DNA from: Flavobacterium sp. 9
GTDB taxonomy: Bacteria > Bacteroidota > Bacteroidia > Flavobacteriales > Flavobacteriaceae
Direction: 5' to 3'
Assembly (NCBI RefSeq): GCF_002754195.1
Contig: NZ_PEEU01000001.1
Coordinates: forward strand, 806,001 to 870,000
DNA length: 64,000 nucleotides
Part shown: piece by piece, positions 1-9,459 of the stretch
Position numbering within the stretch: position 1 is the first letter of the stretch
Layout of the letters: every line of letters begins with the position of its first letter
Position numbers and translations under genes: made by a program
The notes under the pieces: generated by a model
What the model saw: only the letters and a program-made list of their open reading frames with translations
The model's database searches: none
What the model was told of the DNA's origin: nothing

Positions 1-3000
1 ACACCTTTGCATTATTTTTAAAATGATTTTTAAGATACTCTTCTGCCAATAGTTTTGAAGAAGCGTGAATTAAGTTACCTGCCTCCTGACCGACATTTAA
101 ATCAGTTTCATAAAAATTTTTAATTTCTTTTGGCATTGTTTGACCTACTATTCCTATCGTTGAGATCAAATTGAAGTTTTGAACACCATTTGAGTTTGCC
201 CAATCGATACAATTTTTGGTTCCTATGTAATTGATATGATCTTTTGGTTTGTATTGACTAACAAAAGATGGTGAACCTGCCACGTGAAAAACAGTATCAA
301 CATTTGCGAGTACATCATTTTGTTCAGCCCCAAAATTGACTAAAGACAGATCTCCTTTCACAATTTGAATTCTTGAACTATGTTGAATCTTAAAGTTCTG
401 ATTAAATATTGTCCAAAATTTATCATGCTCTGAATTATAATCGTCTCCTCTCACTAAACATACAATTTGAGCGTCTGTATTTTTAAGTAAATACTCTACC
501 AAAAATGAGCCTACTAAACCTGTAGCGCCTGTGACTACTATTTTTTTCGCTATGATTTTGCTGTATTGTTCACTTTCAATATTTTGAATCAGCAGTTCGT
601 AATCATTCTTTCTGATTTCATCATCAGTTACATTAACAACCTCTTTCTTTTCAGTTTCAATCAAATCCTTAGTCTTTAATTGATTAAAAAGAAATTGAGA
701 CAATTCTGTGATAGTGGTGTGGCTGTACATTTCTTCATAAGAAATAGTACTTCCCTTAATTTTACTTTCCACTTCACTCATCATATCTAATGCTGTAAGA
801 GAGGTTCCTCCTAAATCAAAAAAATTATCCTCAACTTCTATTTCTGTGATCTCTAAGATTTCACACCAGACTTCTTTGACAATCTTCGTAATTTGCAATA
901 GCTCATATTTTGTTCTATCCGGAATTATACTGGAAATAGCTTTTTCCTGAACAATTTGTTTTGTCTCCGGCCAAAATCTCTTTAAATCATAATAAGGGAG
1001 TTCTGAATCATGAAACATCGGATTAATTTTACTTTTCAGAGCGTTAGCTCCAGCTATTATTATTTCGCTGTACAGTTTAAAACGCTGTAAATCTGTTAGT
1101 GTTCCATTTATATTTACTAAATCTAACTTTAAATCATTGAATCGGTCAGGATTTTTATTTGAAAAATCCACAAGTATTACTTTATCTGAGGCATTGTTTA
1201 TTTCTAAATACTTTTTGAATGCTTCTTCATCAAAAAAAATGTCATTAGCAACGCATAGTTCAGGATTATTAATAAGTTGGAGAGGAGTTATTACTTTATT
1301 TACTAACTGTTCGATAATACCTTCTCCTTTTTTGGTAATGAATTTTACCTTTTTATTCAGATTAGCAATCAGATATTTATATAAAACAAATTGAAAAAGT
1401 ACATTAAGAACTTTATCATTATCTATCGAATCTATGGATTGAGGTATGTTTTTATCCCATTGCAGGCTAATCAATTCATTTTCCTCGAGTATCGAAGTAA
1501 TTATATCCCTGTTATATTCCAATATATCCAAATCAAGAATGTAAAAAACTGCATTTTCAGGAATACTCTTTTCAGCTGCTTTTAAGTCGTTCCTGAGTAT
1601 ATCCAATGAGGAGAAAACATATCCCTGATTCTCATTTTTTAACTGAAACAAACGATTTGTTTTATGGCAAAATTGACTTATTTGTTCTAAGTTTAAATTT
1701 TCAACCTTTTTTAAAATTTGTTTTTTTAAATTATCGAATCTTTCTTTAGTGTCCTCACTGATTTGCAGGTAGAAAAATTCTTTAGTATCAAGCTGTTTTA
1801 TTTCTTCTTTTTGGAAAACAACCAGGTGTACATTGGTCCCAGTCAATCCAAAGCTGCTAACACCACCTATTCGTTCTCCATTTGTGCCTTCCCAAATAGC
1901 ATTACTATCCTGAATTTTTACGGGACTATTTTCGGTATTCAGATGCTTATTTAATTTTTTGAAGTTTGCCTGTATTGGTAAAACCTTGTTATTTAATGCG
2001 GCTATTAAACGAATTAAGCCCGCTAACCCGCTTAAATAATCCAAATGCCCTATCTGTCCTTTAAATGAACTTATGGAGCAAAGTGCGTTGGATTGATTAT
2101 CTTCTAAAAAAGCAGCTTTAAGTCCCTCAAATTCGATAGGATCCCCCAGAATTGTTCCCGTTCCATGCGCTTCAATAAATTTAATTTGATTGGAAGAAAC
2201 CTCAGCATTCCCCCATGCTTTTACAATCACATCTTTCTGTGCATCTGAACTTGGGGCTGTTAAACTTGAAATTCTGGCTCCTCCATGATTTATCCCACTT
2301 CCTTTAATAATACCATAAATTGGATCTTTATCTCTTTCTGCGTCCTTTAGACGTTTCAGTACAATACAAACTGCTCCCTCTCCATTCATTAATCCATCTG
2401 CATCATCATCAAAGGGTTTACAATGTTGTTTTTTGGAAACCACAGTTGATTCATCAGCAGCTGCTTTAGTAATTGCACTAAATTTTACACCTCCAACTAA
2501 AGCCTTGTCACATTCCTTAAAATTTAAACTATGGATAGCATTGTTTACAGCAACCAAAGAAGAAGAACAAGTGGTGTCAATAGCTATAACCGGTCCTCGC
2601 AGATCCAGAAAGTTCGCCAATCGAGTTCCTTCAATTCCAAATAATGCATCAAATTCATTAAAAGATAATTCTGAAAAATTAGCATAAGCTGATTTAGATG
2701 CTGTGTAAAAAATTCCTGTATTGGAGCCTTTTAAATCTTCTTCTACATATCCGGCATCATAAAATGCTCTTACAGCATGCAATAAAAATAATCGGTGCTC
2801 TGGAAATATTTTTGTGGCTTCTCGTTCAGTGGTTCCAAAATATTTATTATCAAACTGATCTATATTAGGCAGATACCCTCCTTGGGACATTTCTACATTC
2901 CCAAATCTATTGTAAATATCTTCTAAACGAGTAGATGACAAATGATCTATATATGTTTTACTATCTGTAAGAGACGCTGTTAAGTTTTTCCAGGTTTTAA

Positions 3001-3049
3001 TCCCGGGAAATTCAAAAGACACTCCAATTATTGCTACTGATTCTTGCAT
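1..3049 (-). CDS. Hybrid PKS, KS-degenerate AT-ACP-terminal reductase (3' end cut by window edge)
   Basis: Last visible assembly-line gene; about 1016 residues are readable from the ATG at 3049 and the frame is open to the left edge. It lies 37 bp after the preceding NRPS. KS: active-site Cys in DTTCSSSL, then EAHGTGT and KGQIGH, so all three catalytic residues are present. The following 340 residues have the length and post-AT linker (ELPYYDLKRFW) of an acyltransferase but no GHSxG: the equivalent stretch reads KKGEGIIEQ, so the AT looks dead. ACP: DNFFDLGGTSL, Ser near residue 747. C-terminus: Rossmann domain starting VVTGATGLVG, resembling Lys2/thioester-reductase (NAD_binding_4) release domains, which free a chain as aldehyde or alcohol. 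The Tyr of the usual YxxSK is His here (HASSK, about 50 bp from the edge). I infer a final, possibly non-extending module with reductive release; the C-terminal part is not visible. Confidence 0.88.
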   Translation of the reverse strand, partial: MQESVAIIGVSFEFPGIKTWKNLTASLTDSKTYIDHLSSTRLEDIYNRFGNVEMSQGGYLPNIDQFDNKYFGTTEREATKIFPEHRLFLLHAVRAFYDAGYVEEDLKGSNTGIFYTASKSAYANFSELSFNEFDALFGIEGTRLANFLDLRGPVIAIDTTCSSSLVAVNNAIHSLNFKECDKALVGGVKFSAITKAAADESTVVSKKQHCKPFDDDADGLMNGEGAVCIVLKRLKDAERDKDPIYGIIKGSGINHGGARISSLTAPSSDAQKDVIVKAWGNAEVSSNQIKFIEAHGTGTILGDPIEFEGLKAAFLEDNQSNALCSISSFKGQIGHLDYLSGLAGLIRLIAALNNKVLPIQANFKKLNKHLNTENSPVKIQDSNAIWEGTNGERIGGVSSFGLTGTNVHLVVFQKEEIKQLDTKEFFYLQISEDTKERFDNLKKQILKKVENLNLEQISQFCHKTNRLFQLKNENQGYVFSSLDILRNDLKAAEKSIPENAVFYILDLDILEYNRDIITSILEENELISLQWDKNIPQSIDSIDNDKVLNVLFQFVLYKYLIANLNKKVKFITKKGEGIIEQLVNKVITPLQLINNPELCVANDIFFDEEAFKKYLEINNASDKVILVDFSNKNPDRFNDLKLDLVNINGTLTDLQRFKLYSEIIIAGANALKSKINPMFHDSELPYYDLKRFWPETKQIVQEKAISSIIPDRTKYELLQITKIVKEVWCEILEITEIEVEDNFFDLGGTSLTALDMMSEVESKIKGSTISYEEMYSHTTITELSQFLFNQLKTKDLIETEKKEVVNVTDDEIRKNDYELLIQNIESEQYSKIIAKKIVVTGATGLVGSFLVEYLLKNTDAQIVCLVRGDDYNSEHDKFWTIFNQNFKIQHSSRIQIVKGDLSLVNFGAEQNDVLANVDTVFHVAGSPSFVSQYKPKDHINYIGTKNCIDWANSNGVQNFNLISTIGIVGQTMPKEIKNFYETDLNVGQEAGNLIHASSKLLAEEYLKNHFKNNAKV

Positions 3050-3086
3050 AATTATTGAATTATAATTTAATACTAGGCGATAAAAT

Positions 3087-6000
3087 CTAAAAACTCATTG
3101 TTTTTATAACTTCCTCTTCCTGATCTGTTTTTAGTTCTTTTTGGAGTATGAATGCTTGTTTTTTAATAGTCACATTGTTAAATAATTCAACTATATTAAT
3201 TAAAGTTTGAAATTCTTTTTGCAAATGATTTTGAAGTTTAACGACCATAATAGAGTTACCACCTATTTCAAAAAAACTATCATTAATTCCTATTTTGTTA
3301 ACCTGCAGTAAATTTTTCCATATATCAACCAACTTCTTCTCAACATCATTGCCGGGAGCCTCATAATTATCGGCAAACAAATTATCCATATCCGGCAATT
3401 TCAATGCGTCCTTATCCAACTTCCCATTAATGGTTAATGGCAAAGTTTCCTTACTGACTATCAAACTTGGCAACATATATTCCGGAAGATGAGCAGATAA
3501 ATAATCCATTGTACTTTCCTTACTATATCCCTCTAATGGAACAACAAAGGCTACAATTCGTTTATTTTCTTCATCTCCAATTGTTAGTGCAGCTGCATCT
3601 TTAACATAGCCTGAATTAAGGATTGCCAGTTCAATCTCTTCCAGTTCTATTCTGAATCCCCTTATTTTGACCTGTGAGTCACCTCTTCCTAAAAATTCGA
3701 TGCTACCATCTGGTAACCAACGTCCCAAGTCACCGGTTCGATATAATTTGATTTCAGCATTATAGGGATTATCAATGAATTTTCTTGAAGTTAAATCTGC
3801 TTCATTTAAATAACCTGACGACACTCCTTCTCCCCCAATACAAATTTCTCCCAGTAAACCAATAGGGGTCAAATTGTCCGATTTTGGAGAAAAAATATAA
3901 ATCTGACGATTATTGATTGGTTTCCCTATAGAAATAAAAGTATTTAAGTCTTTTATTTCATGGTAGGTAGCGCAAACCGTAGTTTCAGTAGGGCCATACG
4001 TATTGTATATTTTAATTTTGTCCCATATCCTGTCAATATATTTTGGTTTTAAAACATCACCACCACTAATCAAAGCCCTGAATTTAAAATTATGATGATC
4101 ATATACTTCATTGATATACTGGATAATAAAAGGGTTTACACTTAATACGGTGACGTTATGTTTCTCGCATAAATCCAATAGATGATTAAGATCTTTCTTT
4201 GATTCATTCATTACCAATAAACCTCCACTTATAAGTATTGGGAAAATCTCCTCAATTGAAGTATCAAATGATGTACTTGACTGCTGAACAATACAATCAT
4301 CAGCATTAATTTTGAAATAATTTTTAAATGTTAGTACATAATCAACTAATGATCGGTGTAAAATAGGCACTCCCTTAGGTTTTCCTGTTGAACCAGATGT
4401 GTAGATAATGTAAGCAGTATCATTTGGATCGACATTCGCCTCAAATTCGTCTTTATAGTTCGCTTTAGAATCTCTAAAATTTTGAAGAATTTGATCCTGA
4501 ATAACTACTTTACAATTACTATCAGCATAAATCAACTCTTTTCTCGAAGCGGAATAATCAAGATCTATTGGCAAATAAACAGCTCCTGTTTTCAGAATTG
4601 CCAGAAAAGATACAATCATTGCCGAATCATTATTTAACTCAACGCCAACTATATCTCCAGTAGAGATTTCAAATTTATCTTTTAAGAAATTTGCAAATTG
4701 ATTTATCTCTTTATCCAGTTGCCCATAGGTAAAGGTGGTCCTGCTATCTGTAATAGCTTTATTTGATTGATTATTACGAACACTTTCACTGAACAATTCC
4801 AATATGGTGCGCTGCGGATATTTTGTAGACGGTTGATTAAAAACAGCTAAAATTTCATGTTCTTCTTCACTGGAAATGAGAGCGGTTTTGCCTACTATAT
4901 TTTCAGAAGCATCGATATAATTTAGTATAATTCTATCTATAAATTTATGGATTCTTTCTAAGGATAGCTCATTCTTAAATTCTCTTTGCAAGGTATAATT
5001 AAACGCAAACCTGGATCCTGAAGTATTTACATCTATGTCAAAATAGGTGTTGGTTGATTCGTGTGATTTAATATTCAAATAATTTTGAACCACCTTTTGC
5101 TCTTTTTTATCCACACCATTAGTTTCCAATTCCTCGTAAATGTGAAAATCAACGTAATTAAAAAGTACATTAATTAATTGTGATTGACTTCCAGATTCCG
5201 CATTAGCCAGCTTATTAATCTCTAAAAAAGTCAGATCTTCATAACTTTTTAAGCTAAGTAATTTGTCATCAATACCTCTAAAATATTCTTTCCAACTAAG
5301 GTTTTCAATATCATTTAGTCTGTTTCTAACCGGAATCGTGTTCAAAAAGCACCCTAATAATTTATCCCCATCTTCAAGAGAGGGACGATTATTACCAACT
5401 AAACCAATCATAAAATCGTTTTCTGCTGACAGCAATTTTATAGTGTAAACCAATGCGCCATAAACTAGCGTTTTTAACGTAATCTGATCTTCCTTACATT
5501 TTTTCTGCAATTTTTCTTTAATAGCTCTATCGTAACTTATTGAAAATTGCTGGTAAGTACCTTTAGTATTAAAAATGTTAAGATTTTGAACACTTTTAAT
5601 TTCATTTCCCCAAAAATCGATATTTTTTTGACATTGCTTTTTAAACAACTCTTCAATAACAGCCTCTTTATTAGATGTTTTCAGATAAGTTATTTCATAG
5701 GTAAGGTCGTTTGATACTTGTTTATAAATCTGAAACAACTCCGTATAAAGAGAAGCAATACTCCATCCGTCTAAAATAGAATGATGAAATTGAAATAATA
5801 GCACTTCATTGAAGGGTGAAATAGTAAATAAATGAATTCGCCAAAGTGGAGCAGTCCTAACATCAAAAGGTACTTTACGTTCTGAAACCATAAAATCATT
5901 AATAAATTCTTCCTGCTCTTTTGAACTTACAGTTTGAATATCTGATTGAGTGATTTTAAAATCAATTTCTTTTAGGACAATTTGAATTTCTTCACTATAA

Positions 6001-9000
6001 TTTACCAAATCAAAACAGATTCTCAAAATGGCATGTTTAGCTACTAATTTTGATAGGGCTTGCTCCAATAACTGCAAATCAACTTTTGGAATCTGGAATA
6101 CAAACTGATCATGATAAATTCCACTCGCTGGATTAATTGACGACAACAAGACCATCCCTTTTTGAATATCATGCATCGGATAGACGTCTTCAATTAAATC
6201 ACTATCCTCCCTTACATTTAATACCTCGTATTTTAATTTCTCAACTTTCTCAATGATTTGCGCACTTAAAAGATCATCCTGATTCGAAATTCCTTCCGTT
6301 TTAGCGATTAAGTTACTTAAAGCTGCTATCGTATTATTTTCATACAAATTTCCGATTGTAATTTTAGTTTTAATCGCTTTATTAATCTTGCTAATCAGTC
6401 GTATAGATACAATAGAATCTCCTCCTATACGAAAAAAGTTATCATGAATACTTACTTTATCTAATTTTAAAACTTCTTCCCAAATAGCTGCCAATTCTGA
6501 TTCCATTTCGTTTCTTGGAGCTTCATAGCTTGAAACATTTATCTCTTCTTTGAGCTCTAATAAGACTTTTTTATTTAGTTTTCCACTGCTCGTCAAAGGA
6601 AGATTCTCCATCTCTATCAACAATCCCGGAAGCATATATTCAGGTAATCGGTTTTTTAAATACCCATACAAATCCTCTTGTTTGTAACTTTCTCTTGGTA
6701 CCAGATAAGCAACCAGATATTTTCTTGAAGATTGGTCTTCTTTTACCAAAACAGCCACATTTTCAACAAAACCTGATTCTAATATTCTGGTTTCTATCTC
6801 GCCTAATTCTATTCTGTTTCCACGGATTTTTACCTGATTGTCGATTCTGCCTATATAAGCTATTTCGCCATTTGGTAACCATTTTGCTAAATCTCCTGTG
6901 CGATAAATTCTCTGTCCTTCATTAAACGGACTTGCGATAAATTTCTCTGCAGTAAGTTCAGGTCTGTTCAGATATCCTCTGGCAACCTGAACGCCTTCGA
7001 TTAACAATTCTCCTGGAACACCTACAGGTAGTAAAGACAGGTTTTTATCAACTATATAAATTTTAGTATTCGCTACAGGTTTACCAATTGTAACTCCAGA
7101 TTCTTCTGTATTTACATCGGTTAAATCAATAGACGTAACATCAATCGCAGCTTCAGTTGGTCCATATAAATTATGAAGACGAACCCCTGGCAATTTGCGC
7201 TTAAATTCTTCAACCATAACGGCTGGTAAAGCTTCTCCACTACAAACCACATGTTTTAAACTTGCGCATTTTTCAGGATCTAATTCTTCAAGGAAAATAC
7301 CCAACATCGAAGGAACAAAGTGCAGAATACTTACTTGTGAATCTGCGATTAAATCCAAAAGATAAGCAGGATCTTTATGTCCGTCTGGTTGTGCAAATAC
7401 CAATTTACATCCTGTTATAGATGGCATTAAAAGTTCCCAAACGGAAACGTCAAAAGTATAAGGTGTCTTTTGCAAAATGACATCGGCTGAAGTGATTTTA
7501 AGATCATCACGCATCCAAAGCAATCTGTTGTAAAGTCCGTTATGATCGTTCAAAACTCCTTTTGGATTTCCAGTTGAACCTGACGTATAAATGGCATAAG
7601 CCAAATTGTTTCCTAAAACTTTTGCGCCAATAACTTCTCTGCTGTAATTGTCTTTTTCAACTTCGAAAGCTTTAATAAAAGCCTCATCAATGCAAACTTT
7701 ATATCCACTATCTGATTTGATATATTCTAATCGCTCCTCAGGATAATTTGTATCTACAGGAACATAAGCTCCGCCTGATTTTAAAATACCCAATATTGCA
7801 ACTAGCATATTCGCGCTGCGCTCCAATTTTATTCCAACCAAATCATTGTGTTTCACGCCAAAACGATCTACCAGATAATTTGCCAATTGTCCGGTACGAA
7901 TATCAAGATCTTTGTAACTCAATGTTGTATCCTGATAACTTACAGCAACCTCAGCCGAATGATTTTGAACACTTGAAGCGAATAAATCTAAAATCGTTTT
8001 ATCTGATTCATAACTAATATCAGTCGCATTAAAATCTTTCAACAAAGCCAATTCTGCTTCTGATACGAAAGTTGTATTGCTTAATTTTGTGTCCGGAGCA
8101 TCCAGATAAATCGCCAAAATCTGAGTGATATAATTGTGAATTTGAACTAACGAATATCCTTGTTCTAATTCTCTGGTCAGTTTAAAATGAAATTCTAAAG
8201 AGCCTTCAAAAGTGTCAATGATATTAGCATCCAGAAAAGTATTCGTTACCTCAAAAGACCTTAGTTTTATATTCTTTTGTTTCATAAGGTACTTCGTTTT
8301 CGAAGTCGCCACATTAAGATCCTTATAGACATTATAAAAATCTATATGATTAAATAATATATCAAAAAAAGGATTTCCGTCACCAATTCTTTCTCCTGCA
8401 ATTTTTGAGATTTCAAACAAAGTTGATCTGTCTTTTGTCTTAAGAATTCTCATTTCTTCCTCGATACTTTTGAAATACTCTAACCATGTTGAATTCTCAT
8501 ATTCGCCTAAGGAAAGTTTCATTGGCAAAGAGTTCAAAAAGCATCCTAAAACCTTATCTCCATCTTCTATTATTGGTCGCGTATTAGAAACAATTCCTAC
8601 TACAAAATCTTCTTCAAGCGAAAGTGTTTTCAGAACATAAACGAAAGCTCCGTAAACTATATTTTTATAAGATAGTCCATCTTCTGCTGCTTTCTTTTTT
8701 AGTTTTTTTGTCACTTCCTGATCAAGGAATTTTCTAAACTCTTCAAAAGTAACTTTAGAAGTAAAAATACGAGGCTTGTTATAATTGCTTAATTTATCTT
8801 TCCAAAATTGGATTGTATCCGGATTATTTTTTTCGGCAATTTCCTCAACAACCGCATCTTTTACCGAAGCTTTAAGTGGCTCAGGTTTATAATCTTTATT
8901 GTTTTCTAATTCCGAATAAACATTAAAAAGTTGTGTATTAAATGTTGCCATACTCCATCCATCCAATACAGCGTGGTGAAACTGAATCAAATAAACACTA

Positions 9001-9404
9001 TTGTTTTCATCCAAATTAAACATGGCAATTCGCCACAAAGGAGCAATTTTAAAATCATAAGGTCTGTAACGTTCCTCCTGCATGTATCTTTTAATATACT
9101 CTTCCTGTTTGTCCTCACTAAGTTCTGTTAAGTCAACGAAATTAAATATTGGATCTACCTTGTCGTAAACGATTTGTAACTGTTCTGTGTAGTTTTCTAA
9201 ATCAAAGCCTGTTCTCAGAATTGGATGTACTTCCATCATTAATCTTATAGCATGTTCAAAACGCTCGACATTTGTGATTCTTGGAACATAGTACACAAAC
9301 TGATCGTGATAAATAACATCTCCAGTATTTTTTAAGGTGGTGAATACCATTCCTTTCTGTACATCGTTCATAGGATAAACATCCACTATATTTTCTGTTT
9401 TCAT
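3087..9404 (-). CDS. Bimodular NRPS, C-A(Ser)-T-C-A(Lys-like?)-T
   Basis: 2105 residues; begins directly with a C domain and has no docking domain. C1: HHAVLDGWS near residue 145. A1: TSGSTG near 606; its specificity code reads DVWHVSLIDK, a serine-type code. T1: FRIGGDSI near 995. C2: HHSILDGWS near 1208. A2: TSGSTG near 1671; code DTESIGTVCK, which I cannot assign firmly but which resembles the lysine code I remember from bacitracin synthetase. T2: FEIGGNSI near 2048. No E or TE domain. Both C domains open with YPMxDxQKGMV...YHDQFV, the style of domains that accept D-configured donors. The first module is almost identical to two modules of the preceding protein. It lies 55 bp after that gene in the same direction and feeds the terminal PKS. 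Confidence 0.95.
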   Translation of the reverse strand: MKTENIVDVYPMNDVQKGMVFTTLKNTGDVIYHDQFVYYVPRITNVERFEHAIRLMMEVHPILRTGFDLENYTEQLQIVYDKVDPIFNFVDLTELSEDKQEEYIKRYMQEERYRPYDFKIAPLWRIAMFNLDENNSVYLIQFHHAVLDGWSMATFNTQLFNVYSELENNKDYKPEPLKASVKDAVVEEIAEKNNPDTIQFWKDKLSNYNKPRIFTSKVTFEEFRKFLDQEVTKKLKKKAAEDGLSYKNIVYGAFVYVLKTLSLEEDFVVGIVSNTRPIIEDGDKVLGCFLNSLPMKLSLGEYENSTWLEYFKSIEEEMRILKTKDRSTLFEISKIAGERIGDGNPFFDILFNHIDFYNVYKDLNVATSKTKYLMKQKNIKLRSFEVTNTFLDANIIDTFEGSLEFHFKLTRELEQGYSLVQIHNYITQILAIYLDAPDTKLSNTTFVSEAELALLKDFNATDISYESDKTILDLFASSVQNHSAEVAVSYQDTTLSYKDLDIRTGQLANYLVDRFGVKHNDLVGIKLERSANMLVAILGILKSGGAYVPVDTNYPEERLEYIKSDSGYKVCIDEAFIKAFEVEKDNYSREVIGAKVLGNNLAYAIYTSGSTGNPKGVLNDHNGLYNRLLWMRDDLKITSADVILQKTPYTFDVSVWELLMPSITGCKLVFAQPDGHKDPAYLLDLIADSQVSILHFVPSMLGIFLEELDPEKCASLKHVVCSGEALPAVMVEEFKRKLPGVRLHNLYGPTEAAIDVTSIDLTDVNTEESGVTIGKPVANTKIYIVDKNLSLLPVGVPGELLIEGVQVARGYLNRPELTAEKFIASPFNEGQRIYRTGDLAKWLPNGEIAYIGRIDNQVKIRGNRIELGEIETRILESGFVENVAVLVKEDQSSRKYLVAYLVPRESYKQEDLYGYLKNRLPEYMLPGLLIEMENLPLTSSGKLNKKVLLELKEEINVSSYEAPRNEMESELAAIWEEVLKLDKVSIHDNFFRIGGDSIVSIRLISKINKAIKTKITIGNLYENNTIAALSNLIAKTEGISNQDDLLSAQIIEKVEKLKYEVLNVREDSDLIEDVYPMHDIQKGMVLLSSINPASGIYHDQFVFQIPKVDLQLLEQALSKLVAKHAILRICFDLVNYSEEIQIVLKEIDFKITQSDIQTVSSKEQEEFINDFMVSERKVPFDVRTAPLWRIHLFTISPFNEVLLFQFHHSILDGWSIASLYTELFQIYKQVSNDLTYEITYLKTSNKEAVIEELFKKQCQKNIDFWGNEIKSVQNLNIFNTKGTYQQFSISYDRAIKEKLQKKCKEDQITLKTLVYGALVYTIKLLSAENDFMIGLVGNNRPSLEDGDKLLGCFLNTIPVRNRLNDIENLSWKEYFRGIDDKLLSLKSYEDLTFLEINKLANAESGSQSQLINVLFNYVDFHIYEELETNGVDKKEQKVVQNYLNIKSHESTNTYFDIDVNTSGSRFAFNYTLQREFKNELSLERIHKFIDRIILNYIDASENIVGKTALISSEEEHEILAVFNQPSTKYPQRTILELFSESVRNNQSNKAITDSRTTFTYGQLDKEINQFANFLKDKFEISTGDIVGVELNNDSAMIVSFLAILKTGAVYLPIDLDYSASRKELIYADSNCKVVIQDQILQNFRDSKANYKDEFEANVDPNDTAYIIYTSGSTGKPKGVPILHRSLVDYVLTFKNYFKINADDCIVQQSSTSFDTSIEEIFPILISGGLLVMNESKKDLNHLLDLCEKHNVTVLSVNPFIIQYINEVYDHHNFKFRALISGGDVLKPKYIDRIWDKIKIYNTYGPTETTVCATYHEIKDLNTFISIGKPINNRQIYIFSPKSDNLTPIGLLGEICIGGEGVSSGYLNEADLTSRKFIDNPYNAEIKLYRTGDLGRWLPDGSIEFLGRGDSQVKIRGFRIELEEIELAILNSGYVKDAAALTIGDEENKRIVAFVVPLEGYSKESTMDYLSAHLPEYMLPSLIVSKETLPLTINGKLDKDALKLPDMDNLFADNYEAPGNDVEKKLVDIWKNLLQVNKIGINDSFFEIGGNSIMVVKLQNHLQKEFQTLINIVELFNNVTIKKQAFILQKELKTDQEEEVIKTMSF
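6490..8070 (-). repeat. Ser-module repeat, copy 1 of 3
   Basis: About 1.5 kb encoding the serine A domain and carrier of the first module of the 2105-residue NRPS. It is almost the same, at protein and DNA level, as two stretches of the neighbouring gene. Identity is highest through the A-domain core (about 6690-8000) and drops near the carrier (INVSSYEAPRNEM versus LFSESYEAPRDET). Confidence 0.85.
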
Positions 9405-9459
9405 TGCTTACTTTTTAATGTTTTTAAACTTGTATTTTTTAGAATCTCTATTTTTAAAA

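Noticed and set aside
7748..8017. Plus-strand frames repeated at 7.7, 14.2 and similar positions inside the Ser modules
   Set aside because: They recur only because the antisense NRPS modules are duplicated; conservation follows the NRPS frame.
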